Source of the DNA: a virus
Strand: one strand, 5' to 3'
Virus record (IMG/VR): IMGVR_UViG_3300031884_000038
Location: 1-48,226 of that record
DNA length: 48,226 bases
The position numbers and the translations under genes are program-made. Positions 22,595 through 31,092 of this stretch are shown here, piece after piece (positions within the stretch are counted from its first letter, which is position 1; each line of letters opens with the position of its first letter). The notes under the pieces were generated by a model. That model was not told the DNA's origin. It worked only from the letters and a program-made list of their open reading frames with translations, and searched no databases.

Positions 22595-23414
22595 TCTGGT
22601 ACTCCTCGTAGACGCGGCTGTACAACAGGCCGATGTTGGGGATACCGAGCGATTTGGCTTCCGCCACGGAAGCCAGCTGCAAACGTCCCGGATCAGGTAC
22701 GTCCGGGACGTTGGTTTTTAAGCGGGTCAGCTCCAGGCACGCCAGGAACTGCTCCTGGCACTCCGGCGGCATTTGGCTCAGCAGCGCCGCCTTGGCCTCC
22801 TCGAACGTCATGTCTGGATTTACCTTACGGAACAGCTCGCGGCACTTTTTAGGACCCCAGCCATGAACGCCCTTGATGTTGTCCACCGGGTCGCCGGTGA
22901 TGGCCTGAACCAGCGCCACCTGGCTGGCCCGGGGCACGCCCCATTTTCGCCGGATGTAGTCGGGCGAGAGGATGGTCTTGGTGTTCAGGCAATAGTAATG
23001 GATGTTCCCTCGCTGAAGCTGTTGCAGGTCCTTGTCACCCGAGACCACGTAAACTTCGTCCGTTTTGGCGGCGCGTACTGCGGCGGTTGCCACGACACTG
23101 TCTGCCTCGTACTGGTCGTGTTCAAAGTTGACAGTGCCAAAGAGGAACGCCAGAACATCTTTAACGGCTTCCTTGGTGTCATGATATACCTTTGGTTTGG
23201 TTTCTCGGCCCTTGTTGCTGGAAATGTTTTTGGGGTCCCAGCCGAACAGGGTCCGGTCTACGTACACCCCAAGTTTGTCGATGTCGGGATTCAGCAGGAT
23301 CAGCAGTGAGCGCACCATCAGACTGACCGCGTCCAGCGGTTCCCCGCCGCTGCGCTCGGCGGCGTACCAGGACCGGGCAAAAATACTATTTGCGTCAAAG
23401 CAGGCTGTTATCAT
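22581..23414 (-). CDS. 5'-3' exonuclease (FEN / PolA exonuclease domain type)
   Basis: 277 residues. Metal-binding motifs are visible: FDAN at 6-9 (Asp7), DQYEADSVVA (about 100-109), VVSGDKDLQQL (about 123-133), and a helix-3-turn-helix GDPVDNIKGVHGWGPKKC (about 173-190). It removes RNA primers or flaps and resects DNA. The polymerase itself is not in the window. The divergent HNH gene starts only 14 nt away. Confidence 0.88.
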   Translation of the reverse strand: MITACFDANSIFARSWYAAERSGGEPLDAVSLMVRSLLILLNPDIDKLGVYVDRTLFGWDPKNISSNKGRETKPKVYHDTKEAVKDVLAFLFGTVNFEHDQYEADSVVATAAVRAAKTDEVYVVSGDKDLQQLQRGNIHYYCLNTKTILSPDYIRRKWGVPRASQVALVQAITGDPVDNIKGVHGWGPKKCRELFRKVNPDMTFEEAKAALLSQMPPECQEQFLACLELTRLKTNVPDVPDPGRLQLASVAEAKSLGIPNIGLLYSRVYEEYQTRRR

Positions 23415-23428
23415 GTGTAGGTACTGGT

Positions 23429-24232
23429 ATGAAAAAGCTAACGGTGCTTAAAAATAAATTTCCACCAGGCACTAGAACAGGAAAGCTAGTCGTCAAAGGC
23501 TACGAAAAATACGGCAAACCTCCGTATTTTTGGATGCTCGTTTGTCGCTGTGACTGCGGCAATATAATTAGGGAAAGGCCGCACAGACTCATGGCTCGAA
23601 CAGTTAAAAGCTGCGGCTGTAGTTTTGCTGGGTGCGCAACTGACAGGTTCAAGTCTACGTATCCAACAGGCTTAAAGTTCGGACAGCTTACGGTGATTGG
23701 CTATGATATTAAACCTTTTGAAACTGCGCAGCGCAATGGAAGTACAGTTGAACGACGCGTCATCTGTGTCTGCGCGTGCGGCAAGAAAAAGTCAATAGCG
23801 GTAAAATCGTTAAAATGCGGAGGAACCATCAGCTGCGGCTGTGTGGGGATCAAGAACAGGGTAGCGGCGGCAAAACGAGCATGGTCGTTACCTCCTGGTA
23901 CCGCCTCGTTTAACGCAGTCTACGGTCAAGTCAAAAGACAGGCGGTGAACCGGGGTATAGCGTGGGTTTTGACCCCGGATGAATTTAAGCGCGTCGTAGC
24001 TGAAAAATGTTTTTACTGCGGAGCGCCGCCGTCAAAGTCGTACCGTACTCGTACATCAATCGTAGATTTTGTATACAACGGTATTGATCGTCTGGATTCT
24101 GGCTCTGGCTACACTGTCAGCAACTGCGTGCCCGCGTGCAAAGTGTGCAATTATGCCAAAAACACAATGAGTGTAGACGAATTCAAAACATGGATTCGCA
24201 ACATATCAGCTCATTTTCTCGGGCTGCGCTGA
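23429..24232 (+). CDS. HNH endonuclease, probable homing nuclease
   Basis: 267 residues from ATG 23429. Two related modules (about 9-60 and 73-134), each with G-x-L-x-V-x-G-Y at the start and a C-x-C-x-C-G ... S-C-G-C end, look like DNA-recognition zinc modules. The C-terminal HNH part has CFYCGAPPS, NGIDRLDSGSGYTVSNCVPA and CKVCNYAKN. Base composition is clearly A/T-richer than its neighbours, and it is wedged between two minus-strand genes. Free-standing homing endonucleases show exactly this. No intron is evident. Confidence 0.85.
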   Translation: MKKLTVLKNKFPPGTRTGKLVVKGYEKYGKPPYFWMLVCRCDCGNIIRERPHRLMARTVKSCGCSFAGCATDRFKSTYPTGLKFGQLTVIGYDIKPFETAQRNGSTVERRVICVCACGKKKSIAVKSLKCGGTISCGCVGIKNRVAAAKRAWSLPPGTASFNAVYGQVKRQAVNRGIAWVLTPDEFKRVVAEKCFYCGAPPSKSYRTRTSIVDFVYNGIDRLDSGSGYTVSNCVPACKVCNYAKNTMSVDEFKTWIRNISAHFLGLR

Positions 24233-25172
24233 TCATCGCAATTTCGAGTTTCTCTCGTTTTCCTGCTCTACTTTTTCGTTGCGCCAGTGGACCATCTGGC
24301 GCAGGATGTCGTCGGGCACGCGGCTTAGCTCCAGCGTCAGGCCCTTGCCATCCCAGGCCAGTTCAAACAGGGTTCTCCAGCGGTCTTGGCGGCTAATATA
24401 AGCCGCCTCAACGAAAAAACTCCTGACCCAGGTCCAGCACGTGGTCGAAGGTCTTCAGGCACTCGTCGCACTTGTGTGGCACGGCGGTGTTCAGATGCGG
24501 CGTGATGCGGCGGCCCTCCTTTTCGAGAAATTTGGAATCCGCTGGCGACAGCGCCCGAAACCATTGGATCAGCTCTTCCAGCGCGTCGGGTCGGGTGTCG
24601 TTGATGGTGACGACCCGCATCAGGGTGCGCAGCAGTGTGTCAGGCACCCGGGCGCGCTCCACGGTGGGTCGGCCCACGATGGCGCGCTCGTCCTTGACCA
24701 ACAGCGGGCGCACCTTGACGACGTCCTGGACGTCCGGCAGGGTGATGACATCGAAACCGGGATAATCCGGCTCCTTGACCCCCACCGGCTCCAGCTCGTC
24801 AGGAATGGCGATGGTTTCGTCCTTCTTGGCCCCGCAGTGCGGACACACGGAGGTGTAGCGAATATGGTCGTTGGCCAGGCGCGCCCGGGACACCAGCAGG
24901 ATCAGGTTGATCTCGTCGGCGACAAAATCGTCCAGCCTGCCGCCGTTGAGGTTGCAGCAGCGCTCGAACAGGCTAAAGATCAGCTCCTCCTTGGTCAGCT
25001 TGCGGGCGTTCTCCACGAACCAGTCGTCAACTTCATTGTCCCAGGGGTAGACGGTCAATTTGCCGCCGGGCCAGGCCGTGGGGCTGGTGTAGCCGCGCGA
25101 GAGCAGGGTGATTTCCCGCTTGTACGCGTCTCGGCGCGGGACCAGTGATTTCAGGTTGGTGCGAATAGCCAT
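24233..25172 (-). CDS. gp26-like protein with +1 frameshift extension
   Basis: Proposed 312-residue product: the 24408-25172 frame is read to GAG TTT TTT, the ribosome slips +1 onto TTC, and translation continues as VEAAYISRQDRW... to the TGA at 24233-24235. The 59-codon extension has no ATG, GTG or TTG near its beginning, has a normal protein-like composition ending in a charged helix, and ends exactly against the stop of the convergent HNH gene. The shift site is preceded by a Shine-Dalgarno-like AGGAG with a 3-nt gap, as in the RF2 frameshift. Confidence 0.6.
24408..25172 (-). CDS. Baseplate hub assembly protein, T4 gp26-like
   Basis: 254 residues in frame 0. Two Cys pairs (CPHC about 108-111; CDEC about 238-241) form a zinc-binding core, and the C-terminus CDECLKTFDHVLDLGQEFFR is the ending I associate with gp26-type hub assembly proteins of large myophages. 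The spike gene follows 13 nt downstream of the start of the same minus-strand neighbourhood (25194). It lies beside spike and tube genes, fitting a role in hub assembly. Confidence 0.6.
   Translation of the reverse strand: MAIRTNLKSLVPRRDAYKREITLLSRGYTSPTAWPGGKLTVYPWDNEVDDWFVENARKLTKEELIFSLFERCCNLNGGRLDDFVADEINLILLVSRARLANDHIRYTSVCPHCGAKKDETIAIPDELEPVGVKEPDYPGFDVITLPDVQDVVKVRPLLVKDERAIVGRPTVERARVPDTLLRTLMRVVTINDTRPDALEELIQWFRALSPADSKFLEKEGRRITPHLNTAVPHKCDECLKTFDHVLDLGQEFFR
24410..24425 (-). other. Putative +1 frameshift site
   Basis: Minus-strand sequence CAGGAGTTTTTTCGTT. tRNA-Phe in the P site on TTT can re-pair with the overlapping TTC, moving the frame by +1. AGGAG lies 3 nt upstream of the slip codon, and the frame-0 stop TGA follows one codon later. 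Confidence 0.6.
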
Positions 25173-25178
25173 AGGCCA

Positions 25179-25186
25179 CTAAGAAC
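25179..25186 (-). promoter_or_regulatory. Start-proximal element of gp26-like gene
   Basis: GTTCTTAG on the minus strand, 6 nt before the ATG at 25172, in the 21-nt gap after the spike gene stop. Confidence 0.45.
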
Positions 25187-25193
25187 GCAAAAC

Positions 25194-26171
25194 TCAGTCT
25201 GCCACGGTGACGGTCTGCGAAAGCAGCTGCGTGGCCTCCGGGGTGATCGAGGACGTGGGCTGCGTGGGCGGCGACGTCGGGTTCCCTGGATTGCTGCTGG
25301 TGTGCGTGTGAACGGCCAGCCAGACGAACAGGGAATTGATCCATTCCACCAGGTAATTGCCCAAAACGGCCTGCTGGGTAGCCCCAATGCCCAGCGTCAG
25401 GTTGGTGAAGCCCAGCACCATTTCCCCGACGGTGGTCAGGTTCAGGTCGCTCAGGCTGTCGATGGTGATGTCGCCGACGGTGGAAATGTCAATGTTGTCG
25501 AAAGCGGTCAGGGCGATGCCGCCGCCGCTGTCTACACTGAAGTCATCGGCCAGGGTCTGCCAGGAAAAGCTGTTGGAGATGCCGGTCACGCCTTCGTAGA
25601 CATTGAAGTACAGGTCCTGGAGCACGTTGAACTTGACCGTGTCGTCCAGATCGTCGAACTGGCAGTAGTTGCCGTTGGGCGTCGTGACCATGATGTTGCC
25701 GTCCGAAGAGCCGACCTCGGTGTCGTCGGTCAGAACAATGCGGTACCCGGCGCTGGTGGTGGCGATCAGCGAACCCTCGTTCATCTCGATGGCGTGGCTG
25801 TAGCGGGTCCAGACGGTGCGGTTGGGCTTGCCCACGGGCGTGCCGATGTCATAGGTGTGCAGCTTCAGTTTCTGCGCCCCGTTCATGGTTTGCATGCCCC
25901 ACTCCCAGATGGGCTTTTCCGGCTCCCCATCCAGGAAGCGAACCCAGACGGGATCGCCCGGCTCCGGTATCTGGGAGAAGCCCCCGCTCAGGGCACTGCC
26001 ACCGGCAGGCATGCCTGCTGGCATGGCCCATGGCAGGTCGCCGGTGCCGATGTAGCCCGAGCCGGTGGCGCTGGTGCCATAGACGTGCGGGACGCGAACC
26101 TTCAACCGGCCAAGTTTCAGCGGGTCCTGGTTTAGCTCCACCGTTCCGGCATACGTAAAGTTAAGGTTCAT
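25194..26171 (-). CDS. Baseplate central spike, gp5/gpV-like
   Basis: 325 residues from ATG 26171 (a TTG two codons upstream is possible). GRLKVRVPHVYG and PEPGDPVWVRFLDGEPEKPIW define an N-terminal OB-fold as in T4 gp5 and P2 gpV. A beta-helix-like region (about 150-255) follows. The C-terminus has HTHTSSNPGNPTSPP, the His-x-His and Gly/Pro pattern of metal-binding spike tips. No lysozyme domain is present, unlike T4 gp5. It pierces the outer membrane or cell surface on contraction. Confidence 0.85.
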   Translation of the reverse strand: MNLNFTYAGTVELNQDPLKLGRLKVRVPHVYGTSATGSGYIGTGDLPWAMPAGMPAGGSALSGGFSQIPEPGDPVWVRFLDGEPEKPIWEWGMQTMNGAQKLKLHTYDIGTPVGKPNRTVWTRYSHAIEMNEGSLIATTSAGYRIVLTDDTEVGSSDGNIMVTTPNGNYCQFDDLDDTVKFNVLQDLYFNVYEGVTGISNSFSWQTLADDFSVDSGGGIALTAFDNIDISTVGDITIDSLSDLNLTTVGEMVLGFTNLTLGIGATQQAVLGNYLVEWINSLFVWLAVHTHTSSNPGNPTSPPTQPTSSITPEATQLLSQTVTVAD

Positions 26172-26179
26172 GCTCAAGG

Positions 26180-26185
26180 TAGTTA
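26180..26185 (+). promoter_or_regulatory. Start-proximal TAGTTA element
   Basis: TAGTTA, then CTCAA and the ATG at 26191. It lies in the 19-nt divergent gap between spike and tube-like genes and argues for 26191 over the in-frame ATG at 26170. Confidence 0.5.
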
Positions 26186-26190
26186 CTCAA

Positions 26191-27060
26191 ATGTCGCGTG
26201 ACGCTGATAATAAGAACCTGGTTAACCTTTGGGGACGGCAGACGGACGCCAACACGTCCAGCGTGCTGGAACCGCAGCGCTCGGACTTGTTCCTGGTGGA
26301 CCTGACCCTGGCGGCGGGCGGCATCCAGAGCGCCGCCAACGTCAAGCTCAACGCGCAGCTGCGCCAGTTTGTGCGCAGCGTCAGCCTGCCTGAAGTCAGG
26401 CTCAAGGCGGAAGTGTTCCGCCGGGACTCGGTGCCGTACAACATGCCCAACTGGGACGACCCGGTGGAAGCCGCTAAAATCACCTTTGTGGTGGACACCT
26501 GGGAGGGCACCGACCGCAGTGACACGGCGGACCTGCTGGACGCCTGGGTGGCGCTGACGCGGGCGGGGCGCGGGGCACGCTACGGCGGGTTTGCGGGCCT
26601 CAGTCCCCAGGGATATTTCACCCTGGACAGCAATTTTAGCACGACTTGCCGGTTCGACATCAACGTCAGCTTGCTGCGCGGCAACATGCAGAATATCGTC
26701 CAGGGGCTGAGCGGCACGACGACCACCGGCCAGGTAAACGGTGCCCAGCTCGCTGCGGTGGCCAAGTACAACAGCCTGCTGAAGCAGCAGGCGGCCAGGC
26801 AGTCGAACCAGGGCGCGGCCACCAGCACGCCCGCTGGTCCGCAGGGCGCACCGTCCGCCACGGCGGCAGCCACCCTGCCTCAGATGGAGGAACACACCAA
26901 GTGGGTGCTGCGGCAGTGCTGGTGCGCCGGGTACAAGCTGTCGGACCTGAATTACACCGAATCCCAGCTGCTGACCCTGGAAGCCACGTTTTACCCGGAA
27001 GCGGTGGAACGGTACACGTCCACCCTCAACTTTAACGGCGCACCGACGATACCCTCATGA
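26191..27060 (+). CDS. Tube-like baseplate/tail protein
   Basis: 289 residues from ATG 26191. VLEPQRSDLFLVDLTLA near residue 25 mirrors the tail tube N-terminus (20347), and ITFVVDTWEGTDRSD plus LTLEATFYPEAVERYTSTLNF suggest a tube-fold core, as in tube-initiating proteins gp48/gp54. A low-complexity Ala/Thr/Gln/Pro insert occurs at about 190-235. Probably the tube initiator or a second tube protein at the baseplate. The stop overlaps the next start (ATGA). Confidence 0.55.
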   Translation: MSRDADNKNLVNLWGRQTDANTSSVLEPQRSDLFLVDLTLAAGGIQSAANVKLNAQLRQFVRSVSLPEVRLKAEVFRRDSVPYNMPNWDDPVEAAKITFVVDTWEGTDRSDTADLLDAWVALTRAGRGARYGGFAGLSPQGYFTLDSNFSTTCRFDINVSLLRGNMQNIVQGLSGTTTTGQVNGAQLAAVAKYNSLLKQQAARQSNQGAATSTPAGPQGAPSATAAATLPQMEEHTKWVLRQCWCAGYKLSDLNYTESQLLTLEATFYPEAVERYTSTLNFNGAPTIPS

Positions 27061-28196
27061 GCAACCTTTCGCAGTCGGTCATCAACCTGGTCACCCAGTT
27101 TCGACCGCCGTTTTCCCGGTCAGCCACCCTGCTGTACGCGTACACCGCCGAGGGCAGCGTCAACCTGGGCATCACCGTGCAGCTGGCGGCGGGAGAGAGC
27201 GCCATCGCTCCGGCCACGGGGACGGTCAGCCGGATATGGACGTCGCTCCCGGAGTTTTACACGGAAGACCCGGTGCTGCTGGCCACGTACGCCACCAACG
27301 TCACCATTGACTGCGGCCTGGGCGTGCTGGTGACGCTTAGTGGCCTGGCTTCCACCGGGCTGGTCACGGGGCAGCCCGTTACGCGCGGGGCGCTGGTTGG
27401 ACCGCCGAAAACCAGCCAAATCTGGATGGGAGTGCTCGTCGGCACCGTCCCGTTGGACCCTCTGCGGCTAAATCCAACCTTTTTGGTGCAAGATGGGGCC
27501 GAGGTCCTGGGCCAGTACGACATGATCCGGTTCGCTCCTGACGTCCTGCCGCGCGATCTGAGTGGTGGCACGGCAGCCACCCTGGTCGGCGGGAAGCGCT
27601 ATTTTACGCCGGACGCGACGCAGCTGCTGGTCAATGTCGATTTTAACGGCACGGGTCTCAAGCAGGGTCCGGCTCAGGTCGGCAAAACCGCCAGCGACTA
27701 CTGGAATGTCTACACTCCCGCCAGTTATACGGCAACGGTGGACCATACCTGCGGCTACGGATACGGGTATGGTTGGGTGTTTTCCAGTGCTCCGCTGATT
27801 CCGCTGCTGAATTACGACCGCAGCCTGAGCGTCGTTTATTTGGAACGGGTTGCGCCGCTGACATCGGCGGCAGGCACCCAGAGCACTTTTGATCCCATGT
27901 TGAACACGTACGCAGGCGGTCCGTCCGTGCCCAACACGTTCAACCTGCGCAACATCCCGCCCGGCAGCTACACCCTGTACGTCTATTCGGCAGCCGCCTC
28001 GGGCACCAGCAGCGTCTACATTGGAGTTAATGGCGGTGCTCCTGTCTTGCACACGGTCAACAACACGGCAGCTACGTCTTTTGTAGCCGGTCAGAACTAC
28101 GTGGCCGTTTCGGCGGCGGTCAACAGCACGGGAAAAATGAGCTTTGCGGTCTATGGGTACCTGTCGGGACTGCAACTACTCCGAACCGGCAGCTGA
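27057..28196 (+). CDS. Virion protein with degenerate M23 peptidase-like domain
   Basis: 379 residues. About 45-135 follows the M23/lysostaphin pattern (ESAIAPATGTVSRI, then VTIDCGLGVLVTLSGL, then TGQPVTRGALVG), but the metal ligands (H-x3-D and H-x-H) are absent, so it should be a binding rather than cutting domain. The C-terminal part is beta-rich (PGSYTLYVYSAAASGTSSVY) like a carbohydrate-binding or Ig-type module. A tail or baseplate component contacting the cell surface is likely. Confidence 0.55.
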   Translation: MSNLSQSVINLVTQFRPPFSRSATLLYAYTAEGSVNLGITVQLAAGESAIAPATGTVSRIWTSLPEFYTEDPVLLATYATNVTIDCGLGVLVTLSGLASTGLVTGQPVTRGALVGPPKTSQIWMGVLVGTVPLDPLRLNPTFLVQDGAEVLGQYDMIRFAPDVLPRDLSGGTAATLVGGKRYFTPDATQLLVNVDFNGTGLKQGPAQVGKTASDYWNVYTPASYTATVDHTCGYGYGYGWVFSSAPLIPLLNYDRSLSVVYLERVAPLTSAAGTQSTFDPMLNTYAGGPSVPNTFNLRNIPPGSYTLYVYSAAASGTSSVYIGVNGGAPVLHTVNNTAATSFVAGQNYVAVSAAVNSTGKMSFAVYGYLSGLQLLRTGS

Positions 28197-28200
28197 TTCA

Positions 28201-28208
28201 GTTCTAAA
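28201..28208 (+). promoter_or_regulatory. Start-proximal element of glycan operon
   Basis: GTTCTAAA, 5 nt before the ATG at 28214. The only such element at the head of the seven-gene operon. Confidence 0.4.
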
Positions 28209-28213
28209 GCTGC

Positions 28214-30319
28214 ATGGCATGGCCTGAACATCGTTTTGTCTCGGCGGTAATGGTGGTGCGCCCCTGTGATTTACGGGACGCGGCGCTAAACTCGATTTAC
28301 TGCTTTATTCGCCAGACCTGGCCGGTAAAAGAGTTGATCGTGGTTAACAGCACCGGTGTCGCCCTGGCTCCGCCGAACGCCGATATTCAGGAAGTGGTCG
28401 GTCTCCCTCTGCCCTACGGCGAATTGCGCAACCAGGCGCTGGCGCTGGCCACTGGCGAGTGGATTTTTAACTGGCTGCCGGACGCCTGGTATGCGCCTGA
28501 ATACCTCGACACCCTGCTGGGCAAAGCCAACGGCGCAAACGTGCTGCTGTATGGCCAGGACCGGCGCTTCTGCGGCTACGCCAAGGCAGCTCTGGGCAAG
28601 ATTCGTTATGACGACCACGGCTACGAGCACCTGTTTCTGGGTCAGTTGGGAACCCCGGTAGCGGTGCATTCCGACCGCGTCCTGGCCCACCACGTTAAGT
28701 CGGAGACCAAGGTCCGAGACGCGGAAGCGCCCAAGCTGACGGTCGCGTCGCCCAAGCCGGACGGCTCAGTAATCGTAAATTTGGGGCGCATCGGTGACAT
28801 CATTAACGTGCTGCCGGTTTGCCGGGCGCTCTTTCTGCGCAGCGGCATCGCGCCCAAAATGATGGTCTGCCCGGAGTTTGCCGCCATACTGGAACGGGTA
28901 AGCTACGTGGAGCCAGTGTTGTTTCAAGGCAGCCTTCACGACGCCGAATCGGCGGTAAAGGAAGTCGAGGGCACCGGGCTTAAGGCGACCAACTGCATGT
29001 TTTTTGGAACGTCTAAAAATCGCAAGACCGGCGCTAACTTTCTGAAAGCCCAGTGGGAGAAGCTTGGCTACCTGGAGCAGTGGGGCAAGCTGCCGCTGGT
29101 GTTTGACCGTCGAAACGCGACCGCCGAGACGGCGGTGTTCGACCGGTTCAACCCCGACTCGCCGTACGTGGTCACCTGCTTAAAAAGCCATTCCTCGCCG
29201 CCGACCGATGCTGAGGCTGCCTGGGTGCAAAAGTTGCTGGCCGAACTCTGCCGGGAATGGGGCTGGTCGGTTGTAGACATTTCTGAGGTACGGTTGGACA
29301 ACTTTGCGGATTTTCTGCTGCTGCTGGAAAATGCGAAACTGCTAGTCTGTGCCGACACGGCCATTTTGCACCTGAACCGGGCGACCAACACGCCGTCCAT
29401 ACACTTCGGAAGGCCCAAGTGGGAATGCTCGGGCCGGGTGGAGAACGTGGTCTTTCATTGTCCCTGGATCGAGCTTACGCTGTGGGAGAATAGCATCCGC
29501 GAAGCCTTCCTTTCCGTGGCCCGGCCCGATCTGCCCTCCGTTCCGCTCCTGATCCACGGTAAACCGCGCCTGGTCAGTATCTGCTATCTGCCGCCGCCGG
29601 AAGTCGGGCACAATGACGTGTTTTTCCGCAATTTAAGCGCCAATCCCCCGACGTTCCCGGTGCATTACGTCAGCGAGACCCCGGATTATCAGCCGCAGCA
29701 CCTGCTGGCCGAGCCGATCAGGTGCGGAGCCAACACCCACGTTACCGGCATTGGTATTTTCAACGAGGTGATCAAAGTGGCGGAACAGTTGGACGCCGAG
29801 TTTTTCATGCCCATTGAACCCGACTGCCGGGTCAAAGGCGGGGCCTGGGACGAGCGCCTGCTGCGCGAGGCGCTGGCCCACAACCCGGACTTTTTGCTGG
29901 CAGGCACCCCGGTGCCCTTTCACACTCAATTTGCCGGTCCCGGGGTGCGCACGATATGCCGCTTGATTGTGCGCGAGTATAACCGGGTGACCGGTGCCCA
30001 CATTTACTCCCTGCGCGACGAGTGGCTGCCGCGCGAGCAGTGGACGCTGTTTCCCAACGGATGCTTCGCCATTTACCGGACCAAGGAAGTGGTTGCCGCC
30101 TGGAAAAGCGGAATCTACACCGACAAGCCCTGGGACATGCGCGTCGGCCTGGAGCTGGCGCGGACCTACGGCCTGGAGTACCTGGAGCGCTTCTCGCCCG
30201 TCACCCAGGCGCTGTCCTTTAACGGCGAGTGCTTTATCCAGCGCGACTACCAAAAGCGAAGGCTCGTAGCCGGAGCGGTCGCCGGAATACACAACATTAA
30301 AGACACATGGACACCCTAA
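28214..30319 (+). CDS. Multidomain glycosyltransferase-like protein
   Basis: 701 residues in three parts. About 1-110 is a GT2-type Rossmann domain (AALNSIYCFIRQTWPVKELI, RNQALALATGEWIFNWLPDA) in which the DxD is replaced by a P-D-A-W sequence. About 185-430 is GT9/heptosyltransferase-like (VNLGRIGDIINVLPVCRALF; CADTAILHLNRATNTPSIHF). The remaining C-terminal part has EFFMPIEPDCRVKGGAWDE and looks like another glycosyltransferase-type fold. The first domain is shared with the protein at 31705. Substrate unknown. It overlaps the methyltransferase gene by 13 nt. Confidence 0.7.
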   Translation: MAWPEHRFVSAVMVVRPCDLRDAALNSIYCFIRQTWPVKELIVVNSTGVALAPPNADIQEVVGLPLPYGELRNQALALATGEWIFNWLPDAWYAPEYLDTLLGKANGANVLLYGQDRRFCGYAKAALGKIRYDDHGYEHLFLGQLGTPVAVHSDRVLAHHVKSETKVRDAEAPKLTVASPKPDGSVIVNLGRIGDIINVLPVCRALFLRSGIAPKMMVCPEFAAILERVSYVEPVLFQGSLHDAESAVKEVEGTGLKATNCMFFGTSKNRKTGANFLKAQWEKLGYLEQWGKLPLVFDRRNATAETAVFDRFNPDSPYVVTCLKSHSSPPTDAEAAWVQKLLAELCREWGWSVVDISEVRLDNFADFLLLLENAKLLVCADTAILHLNRATNTPSIHFGRPKWECSGRVENVVFHCPWIELTLWENSIREAFLSVARPDLPSVPLLIHGKPRLVSICYLPPPEVGHNDVFFRNLSANPPTFPVHYVSETPDYQPQHLLAEPIRCGANTHVTGIGIFNEVIKVAEQLDAEFFMPIEPDCRVKGGAWDERLLREALAHNPDFLLAGTPVPFHTQFAGPGVRTICRLIVREYNRVTGAHIYSLRDEWLPREQWTLFPNGCFAIYRTKEVVAAWKSGIYTDKPWDMRVGLELARTYGLEYLERFSPVTQALSFNGECFIQRDYQKRRLVAGAVAGIHNIKDTWTP

Positions 30320-31092
30320 ACGAAGAAGCCCTGCGGGTCAGAGTGAACAAGGTTAAGTGGTACCACACCATGGAAGTGCCGGGCACCAGCATCGTCACCC
30401 ACGGCCACAGTCTCGGACTGGAGAAATCCTGGAACTGGATCAAGGAGCAGCTGAACGATTTGCACGCGCGCAAGCTGCTTAAAGGTCCGGCCCTCGACAT
30501 AGGCTGTCGCGACGGCATGTTCAGTTTTTGGCTGGAGGACAACGGCATCGAGCCAGTCACCGGCATTGATAACAACATCAGCGAAGGCATTGGCCTGATG
30601 CGCGAACTACGCGGGTCCAAGCTGACGATCCGGGAAAAGTCCGTGTATAGCTTGGATCGGGACAACCAGTTCCGCACCGTGCTGTTCATGGGCGTCCTGT
30701 ACCACCTGCGGTATCCAATCAATGGCATATCTGCCGTCGTGGGCGCGACCCAGACCGGCGGCATCATTGTCGTGGAATCTGGATTCTACGGGCCAAATGA
30801 CGAGCCGCTGATCCACTGCCCGGTCACGACGTCGCCGTGGGACGCGACCAGTTGCACTTTCTTTAATCTGAGGGGGCTGGACGAAACTTTCGCGTCCTTT
30901 GGCTGTAAACGGGTTGGTGAAGCTGTTTTCATGGACCACGGCAAGGATGACCATACCCTGCGCGGCATGGCGGTCTACACCAAGTGCCGGGAGATGCGCT
31001 TTGATTACTGGGAAGGCATTCACCGCGACTACACCAACCTGGACGAAAGCGCCAGCAGCCGACTTATTCGGTCGGAAGTTGCCGAGCTATGA
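30307..31092 (+). CDS. SAM-dependent methyltransferase
   Basis: 261 residues, class I Rossmann methyltransferase: motif I LDIGCRDGMFSFWLEDNGIE (about 63-82), GIDNN acidic loop, and FRTVLFMGVLYHLRYPINGI for motif IV. The N-terminal arrangement (WYHTMEVPG, GHSLGLEKSWNWI) recalls CmoB-like enzymes, but a role in methylating a sugar is more consistent with the surrounding glycosyltransferases. Overlaps both neighbours. Confidence 0.8.
   Translation: MDTLNEEALRVRVNKVKWYHTMEVPGTSIVTHGHSLGLEKSWNWIKEQLNDLHARKLLKGPALDIGCRDGMFSFWLEDNGIEPVTGIDNNISEGIGLMRELRGSKLTIREKSVYSLDRDNQFRTVLFMGVLYHLRYPINGISAVVGATQTGGIIVVESGFYGPNDEPLIHCPVTTSPWDATSCTFFNLRGLDETFASFGCKRVGEAVFMDHGKDDHTLRGMAVYTKCREMRFDYWEGIHRDYTNLDESASSRLIRSEVAEL

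Noticed and set aside
24408-24430. Sequencing error as the explanation of the gp26-like frame break
   Set aside because: Cannot be excluded because the break is at a T6 run, but the AGGAG at RF2-like spacing and the TTT-C slip codon make a programmed event more likely; kept as a finding with a stated test.
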